58,208 nt of DNA, from assembly GCA_913056305.1 (NCBI GenBank), contig CAJXMR010000010.1, forward strand, positions 1 to 58,208, in the 5' to 3' direction. The translations under genes and the position numbers were made by a program. A model generated the notes under the pieces. It made no database searches. It saw only the letters and a program-made list of their open reading frames with translations, and had not been told where the DNA came from. Source of the stretch: an uncultured Ralstonia sp. GTDB taxonomy: Bacteria; Pseudomonadota; Gammaproteobacteria; Burkholderiales; Burkholderiaceae. The stretch's first letter is position 1. Every line of letters starts with the position of its first letter. Below are positions 53,432 to 58,208 of the stretch, piece by piece.

Positions 53432-54427
53432 ATGTCTGCTGCCCCATCGCCACACCTCGCGCCACCCGCCACGTCGTCGCCGGATCTCTTCCAGCCCAGC
53501 CTGCGGGATTGGGCAGATCAGCCCGCGCAAGCCTTCGAGCACTGGCTGGCCGCACGCGGCTATCGCGAGTCGTCGGCCACGGTGTACCGCGCGATGTGGC
53601 GCAAATGGCTGCGCTGGACGGAATCGCATCAGCGCGCGCTGGCCGACTGGAGCGCGGGCGACATCGCCGCCTTTCTCGACGAATCCGGCCTCACCAAGCT
53701 GCACCGCTACCGCTACGCGCGCCTGATCGAGCGCGTCTTCCATCAGCTGGAGTTGCTGCGCACCGGCACGCATAACCCGGCCAGCTCGGCGGTGCGCCAG
53801 AAGCTGGCCGAGGGCGAGAACGATCCGACCACCTTCCTGTCGACGACCGAGCGCGGGGCCATCGAGGCCTCGCTGGAGGTGGGCGCGCGTGCCGGCGAGG
53901 CCGCGGCCAACGCCAGTGCCTTCAAGCTGGCGCGCGATCGGGCGCTGGTGGCGGTGTGTCATGGCGCGGGGCTCAAGGTGGCGCAGGTGCAATCGCTGCT
54001 GCTGCGCCAGGTGGGCGACGCGCTGGAGACCATCACCGTCGAGCCGGTGCGCGGGCCATCGTATGTGGCGCCGCTGCTCGAGCGGGCGCGCCCGGCATTG
54101 GCCGCCTGGCTCGCCGTGCGCGGCCACGCCGAGGTGCCCGGTGAGCGCATCTTCGTGGCCGATGCCAGCGGACGCGTCATGCACGCGGCGTCGGTGTACC
54201 GGCGTGTGGAGGCATGGCTGGCGGCGCTGCCGGCATTGGTGCATCGCAGCGAACGGCTCTCGCCGCAAACGCTGCGCAACGGTTATGCCGCGGCGCTGTT
54301 CGATGCGGGGGCGGCCCCGGCTGAAGTGGGGTATGCGCTCGGCCTGCGCGACCAGACCTCGGCATGGCGCCTGCGCGGGGCGTACACCGAGTGGCTGGCG
54401 GCCAACCACCCAGGGCCCGCGTCGTAA
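53432..54427 (+). CDS. Tyrosine-recombinase-like protein with degenerate active site
   Basis: 331 residues. The fold is that of phage integrase/XerC proteins: an N-terminal SAM-like domain (RGYRESSATVYRAMWRKWLR) and a C-terminal catalytic-like domain. In active enzymes the motif is ...GLR..., HxLRH, and LGH...Y. Here they read GLK (Lys182), SPQTLRN (Gln279, Arg282), and LGLRDQTSAW with Tyr318 in GAYTEWL. Only one Arg and the Tyr remain of the main catalytic set. There are no flanking repeats, cargo genes or tRNA, so it is probably a resident chromosomal protein rather than a mobile integrase. Confidence 0.8.
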   Translation: MSAAPSPHLAPPATSSPDLFQPSLRDWADQPAQAFEHWLAARGYRESSATVYRAMWRKWLRWTESHQRALADWSAGDIAAFLDESGLTKLHRYRYARLIERVFHQLELLRTGTHNPASSAVRQKLAEGENDPTTFLSTTERGAIEASLEVGARAGEAAANASAFKLARDRALVAVCHGAGLKVAQVQSLLLRQVGDALETITVEPVRGPSYVAPLLERARPALAAWLAVRGHAEVPGERIFVADASGRVMHAASVYRRVEAWLAALPALVHRSERLSPQTLRNGYAAALFDAGAAPAEVGYALGLRDQTSAWRLRGAYTEWLAANHPGPAS

Positions 54428-54591
54428 CGCCATTTTTTTGGCATTTCGGTCCGTAATCCCTTGCTGCGCTTTGCTATGATCGCGCTGTCTCGTCGGCTCG
54501 CCAGGCCGTGGCCGGCCAGACCACCGATGCCGCGCGCGGGCACCACACAAGCGCGGCACGAACCGCTCTCTTCCTCGAACCCCTGCACGCA

Positions 54592-55617
54592 ATGAACGAA
54601 ACCATTCTGCTGACCGGCGCCACCGGCTATATCGCCTCGCACACCTGGGTTGAACTGCTGGATGCGGGCTACCAGGTGATCGGCCTGGACAACCTGTGCA
54701 ACAGCAGCGCGACGGTGCTGGCGCGCATCGAGCAGATCACCGCCAAGACGCCCAAATTCGTACAGGGCGACGTGCGCGACCGCCGCCTGCTCGATGACCT
54801 GTTTGCCAGCACGCGCATTTCGGCGGTCATCCACTTCGCGGCGCTCAAATCGGTGGGTGAATCGGTGCAGAAGCCGCTGGCCTACTACGACAACAACCTC
54901 GGCGGGCTGGTGACGCTGTGCGCCGCCATGGCCCATGCCAACGTGCGGCAACTGGTGTTCAGCTCGTCGGCCACGGTGTACGGCAATCCGCATACGGTGC
55001 CGATCACCGAATCGTTTCCGCTGTCGGCCACCAACCCGTACGGCCAGACCAAGGTGATGGGCGAGCAGGTGCTGCGCGACCTGGAGATTTCCAACGCGGC
55101 CTGGCAGATCGGCCATCTGCGCTACTTCAACCCGGTGGGCGCGCACCATAGCGGCCTGATCGGTGAGGACCCGCGCGGCATTCCCAACAACCTGATGCCG
55201 TACGTGGCGCAGGTGGCCGTCGGCAAGCGCGAGAAACTGTCCATCTATGGCGGCGACTGGCCGACGCCCGACGGCACCGGCGTGCGCGACTACATCCATG
55301 TGGTGGATCTGGCACGCGGGCACTTGAGCGCACTGGACGTGCTGCGCCGTGATGGCCGCGGCTTTACCGTCAACCTGGGCACCGGCCGGGGCTACTCGGT
55401 GCTCGAAGTCGTTGCGGCGTACCAACGCGCGAGCGGCCGCCCGGTGCCCTATGAAATTGTCGCGCGCCGCTCCGGCGACATCGCCGCATGCTATGCCGAT
55501 CCGGCTCTGGCCGCGTCGCTGCTGGGTTGGCGCGCCCAGTACGGCATCGAGCGCATGTGCGAAGACTCCTGGCGCTGGCAAAGCATGAATCCGGACGGCT
55601 TTCAGACGCGCGGCTGA
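54592..55617 (+). CDS. galE: UDP-glucose 4-epimerase GalE
   Basis: 341 residues, normal. NAD-binding GATGYIASHTW is at residues 9-19. The catalytic pair Tyr150-x-x-x-Lys154 is in NPYGQTKVMGEQ with Ser in VFSSSATVYG. RYFNPVGAHHSGLIGEDP and GTGVRDYIHVVDLA are standard. It interconverts UDP-glucose and UDP-galactose for polysaccharide synthesis. ATG 54592 is 12 bases after an accessible purine-rich site, not a strong ribosome site. It follows the recombinase-like gene by 164 bp. Confidence 0.96.
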   Translation: MNETILLTGATGYIASHTWVELLDAGYQVIGLDNLCNSSATVLARIEQITAKTPKFVQGDVRDRRLLDDLFASTRISAVIHFAALKSVGESVQKPLAYYDNNLGGLVTLCAAMAHANVRQLVFSSSATVYGNPHTVPITESFPLSATNPYGQTKVMGEQVLRDLEISNAAWQIGHLRYFNPVGAHHSGLIGEDPRGIPNNLMPYVAQVAVGKREKLSIYGGDWPTPDGTGVRDYIHVVDLARGHLSALDVLRRDGRGFTVNLGTGRGYSVLEVVAAYQRASGRPVPYEIVARRSGDIAACYADPALAASLLGWRAQYGIERMCEDSWRWQSMNPDGFQTRG

Positions 55618-55667
55618 TCCATTACCCTCTCGGTTCTGTGTAGACCAAAAAGACGAGGCACCCTGCT

Positions 55668-57098
55668 GTGGATGATGTGCTTGTCGCTCACCTGACCGAC
55701 GTGCTTGCGGGCATGCTGTCGCCCGTGCTGCTGCCGTTCTTGACCGCGTGCGGAGTGGGCGCGTTGCTGCTGCGGCTGTTCGACGAGCTGCGCGGTGAAT
55801 CCACGGGTCGCGCGCGCCTGTCGTGGGTATTCTCGGTGCTGGTGGTGGCGACCGGTTTGTGGGCGGCATCGCTGCTGCCGCTTGCCACACATTGGCCCTT
55901 GCGCGAGATGCCGTCGATCCTGGTGCCGACCCTTGCCGCGTTCGGCTGGTGCATCGCCGCAGCGGCGCTGTGGTGCGTGCTGGGGATGCGTTCGGGCACG
56001 GGAGCCGTCCGCACGCTGCTGATGGCGTTGCTGCTGGGGGTCTGCGGGCCCGTCATGCTGTTGATCCAGGCCGGCATCAGCACCCTGGCCGAGACGGCCC
56101 TGCCGGACGCGGGATTGCTCGGCATCGTTATCGTGCTCTCGTCGCTGGCCTGTGCGGCGGCGCTGCAGTTTGCGCTGTCTTCTCCGCCAGGCGTGGCGCG
56201 GGCTCCCTCCATGAGCCTGTTGGTGAGCGTGCTGCTGGGGATCGGCCTGTCGCTGAGTGCGGAGTTTGCCGCGCCGCTGCTTGGCTCGGCACGCGCGGAC
56301 GCCGCAACCGAGGCGCCGGCGTGGATCCGTCTGGCGTTGATAGCCGGCGTGGTCGTCACGTTGCTGGCCGTGTTCCTGCGGGGCTTTCGTGACCGGTCCG
56401 AGGGGGAGCTGTCGGCAGCCATCGTCACGCGCGAGATTCGTCGCCGCAAGGAAACCATGCAGGCGCTCAATGACCTGGAGCAGAGCTACCGCCAGCGCGA
56501 GGCTGAACTGACCGCCCGGCACCAGCTGCTGCTGGACGGCGCCCACGTCGGCCTGTGGGAGTTCGACCTGGTCACGCGCGGGGCGCATTTCTCCGAACGC
56601 TTTGCCGGCATGCTCGGCTACTCGCTCAAGGAGATCGGTCCCAGCACGAGCGAATACCTGCGGTTGGTCCACCCGGACGATCTGCCGCTGGTCCTCAACC
56701 GCATCCAGGCGCTCGTCGACGGCGATGCGCCAACGTATGTCGCGGAATTCCGCATGCGCCACAAGGATGGCAGCTACCGGCGCATCCAGGCGAGCGGCGT
56801 CGCCCTGCGCGACGCCAATGGTCGGGCCGTGCGCATGGCGGGTGCCCATTCCGAGATCGTTGCGCAGGCAGCGGTTTCCGAGCCGGCGCTGCTGGCACCC
56901 GAAACGGACAGCGATGCTGCGCCGGATTTCACGTTCAAGCGTCAGGGGCTGTGGGAGTCGTGGTCGCCGCTGGAGCATGCTGCGGAATCGGATTCCACCG
57001 CGCCGGCAAACCCTGCCCAGGCACCGACACCCGCACAAGCCGAGGCCCCGTCGGGCGACGGCACCTTCCCGACCATCGACCCCAACGCGCTGCGCTGA
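55668..57098 (+). CDS. Membrane PAS-domain sensor without output domain
   Basis: 476 residues starting GTG 55668. The N-terminus has six or seven membrane helices with a faint MHYT-like pattern (VVATGLWAASLLPLATH, then LREMPSILVPTLAAFGW). A short coiled coil (REIRRRKETMQALNDLEQSY) links to one PAS domain (HVGLWEFDLVTRGAHFSERF, then LVHPDDLPLVLNRI and FRMRHKDGSYRRIQASG). After the PAS comes a disordered Pro/Ala-rich tail, with no kinase, GGDEF or EAL domain. A chemoreceptor gene follows 134 bp later, so signalling by partner interaction is possible. The function is not known. Confidence 0.78.
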   Translation: MDDVLVAHLTDVLAGMLSPVLLPFLTACGVGALLLRLFDELRGESTGRARLSWVFSVLVVATGLWAASLLPLATHWPLREMPSILVPTLAAFGWCIAAAALWCVLGMRSGTGAVRTLLMALLLGVCGPVMLLIQAGISTLAETALPDAGLLGIVIVLSSLACAAALQFALSSPPGVARAPSMSLLVSVLLGIGLSLSAEFAAPLLGSARADAATEAPAWIRLALIAGVVVTLLAVFLRGFRDRSEGELSAAIVTREIRRRKETMQALNDLEQSYRQREAELTARHQLLLDGAHVGLWEFDLVTRGAHFSERFAGMLGYSLKEIGPSTSEYLRLVHPDDLPLVLNRIQALVDGDAPTYVAEFRMRHKDGSYRRIQASGVALRDANGRAVRMAGAHSEIVAQAAVSEPALLAPETDSDAAPDFTFKRQGLWESWSPLEHAAESDSTAPANPAQAPTPAQAEAPSGDGTFPTIDPNALR

Positions 57099-57232
57099 GC
57101 CAAGCGGCTCCTTGTCTATGCGCGCTGCTCAAGTTTCTTCCGCACCCGCCCGTTAGTCCACAGGAGCGCGTGGAATCGCGCCGGGGAGCACCGCGCCTTC
57201 TGCGCGGTCTGGGTCATGCCTGGGAGGGAACA

Positions 57233-58208
57233 ATGAATCGACTCACGCTTCGACAGAAGCTGTGGCTGCCGCTCGTGCTGAGCTGGCTCGGGTTGCTGGC
57301 AATTGCACTGTGGAGCGCCTGGAGCGCGCGCACGGTGCGCATGGAGGAGCGGCAGCGCGACCTCCAGAACGTGAGCGCCACGGCGTTCAGCGTCATCAAG
57401 GAATACGCTCAGCTTGCGCAGGAAGGCAAGATGACCGTGGACGAAGCCAAGGCCCAGTCGATGGCGCGCCTGAAGGACATGCGCTACGGTACCGACGGCT
57501 ACTTCTCGCTGTCCAGGAGCGACACCGTCTCGGTCATGCATCCGTTCAAGCCAGAGATGGTCGGCAAGAACATGTCAGCCGCGACCGACCCGGCCGGCAA
57601 CCACCTGTTTTCCGATATCGCGCGCACGGCCAAAGCCGGCGGCGGGTTCGTGCGTTACCTGTGGCCGAAGCCCGGCAGCACCACGCCGGAGCCCAAGCTG
57701 ACGTACGTGGCCTATTACGAGCCGTGGGATTGGTCGATGACGACCGGCCTGTATGTCGATGACGTCGATGCGGCGTTCCGTACCTCGTTGATGCAGTCGC
57801 TCGGGTTGCTGCTGGGTGTGGGCGCGGTGATGACGCTGGTGGTTGTCACGGTCACGCGCGGCCTGCAGCGCCAGCTTGGTGGTGAGCCAGCCTATGCCGC
57901 CGACATCGCCGCCCGTATCGCCGCCGGCGATCTGGCTTTGCGCGTCGAAACGCGCCCGGGTGACCAGGACAGCATGCTGTACGCCATGGCGCAGATGCAG
58001 CGCGAGCTGACCGGCACCATCGGCCATATCAAGAGCTCGGCGGATTCGATCGCCAGCGCCACCAAGCAGATCGCTGCGGGCAATGCGGACCTGTCGCAAC
58101 GCACGGAGCAGCAGGCCTCGTCGCTGGAGGAGACGGCATCCAGCATGGAAGAGCTGACCTCGATCGTGAAGCAGAACGCCGACAACGCGCGCCAGGCCAG
58201 CACGCTGG
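57233..58208 (+). CDS. Methyl-accepting chemotaxis protein (3' truncated by window edge)
   Basis: 325 residues are visible. A membrane helix (LRQKLWLPLVLSWLGLLAIA) precedes a single-Cache periplasmic domain (MRYGTDGYFSLSRSDTVSVM, then HPFKPEMVGKNMS and EPWDWSMTTGLYVDDV), a second helix (LGLLLGVGAVMTLVVVTVTR), HAMP, and the start of the signalling coiled coil (SQRTEQQASSLEETASSMEE). The last is the methylation region of the adaptational type. The GGGAGG ribosome site precedes ATG 57233. The hairpin tip and C-terminus lie beyond the window. The ligand is unknown. Confidence 0.94.
   Translation, partial: MNRLTLRQKLWLPLVLSWLGLLAIALWSAWSARTVRMEERQRDLQNVSATAFSVIKEYAQLAQEGKMTVDEAKAQSMARLKDMRYGTDGYFSLSRSDTVSVMHPFKPEMVGKNMSAATDPAGNHLFSDIARTAKAGGGFVRYLWPKPGSTTPEPKLTYVAYYEPWDWSMTTGLYVDDVDAAFRTSLMQSLGLLLGVGAVMTLVVVTVTRGLQRQLGGEPAYAADIAARIAAGDLALRVETRPGDQDSMLYAMAQMQRELTGTIGHIKSSADSIASATKQIAAGNADLSQRTEQQASSLEETASSMEELTSIVKQNADNARQASTL

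Noticed and set aside
53432-54427. The recombinase-like gene as an integrase marking a genomic island
   Set aside because: No tRNA, att-like direct repeats, cargo genes or base-composition change were seen next to it, and the catalytic residues are mostly lost.

Overview
The window looks like a chromosome or chromid segment from a Ralstonia-type beta-proteobacterium (Burkholderiales). The basis is high GC with strong third-position bias, long antisense shadow frames, the gene content (ModE/ModBC, OhrR/Ohr, OtsAB, FadH, LlpE-linked RND pump), and a type III secretion system (T3SS) arranged like the Burkholderia cenocepacia bcsc type. The species is an inference, with R. pickettii, R. mannitolilytica or R. 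insidiosa as candidates. No tRNA, rRNA, insertion sequence or CRISPR array was seen.

Left part (1-15 kb). The window opens with the 3' end of a TerC/CBS/CorC-type membrane protein. Next come a B3/4-domain protein and DMT exporter pair with an AraC regulator, then a two-component system (HK/RR) followed by a Spy/CpxP-like periplasmic protein behind two tandem palindromes. After these are a universal stress protein, a second AraC regulator and two small secreted proteins. A 639-bp gap holds a putative terminated small RNA and precedes a PAS-GAF-PAS-GGDEF-EAL protein. The segment ends with a DUF6622-like membrane protein, modE, and the convergent modBC pair without modA.

Centre (15.3-32.2 kb). 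A T3SS locus carries two paralogous LuxR-type regulators with autoinducer-binding-like domains. On the minus strand lie luxR2-sctQ-sctR-lytic transglycosylase. On the plus strand lie sctV-sctS-sctC-sctD-(67-aa small subunit)-sctI-sctJ-sctK-sctL-sctN-sctO-sctT-sctU, mostly joined by 4-bp start/stop overlaps. There is no sctP, translocon, gatekeeper or luxI. SctU has SPRH where the family has the self-cleaving NPTH motif. The joint absence of sctP and of the cleavage Asn is the most unusual biology in the window.

Right part (32.4-58.2 kb). A LysR regulator, a glutaminase, and a DUF1445 (D-glutamate cyclase-like) gene with an MFS transporter come first. Next is a MexEF-OprN/BpeEF-OprC/CeoAB-OpcM-type efflux operon, preceded by an LlpE-like hydrolase and a divergent BpeT/CeoR-like LysR. 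The hydrolase carries Asp in place of the nucleophilic Ser. Then follow a Mut7-C protein, a secreted esterase, ohrR and ohr each with its own matching operator, otsB-otsA, fadH, a tyrosine-recombinase-like protein lacking most catalytic residues, galE, a membrane PAS protein with no output domain, and the 5' part of a chemoreceptor running off the right edge.
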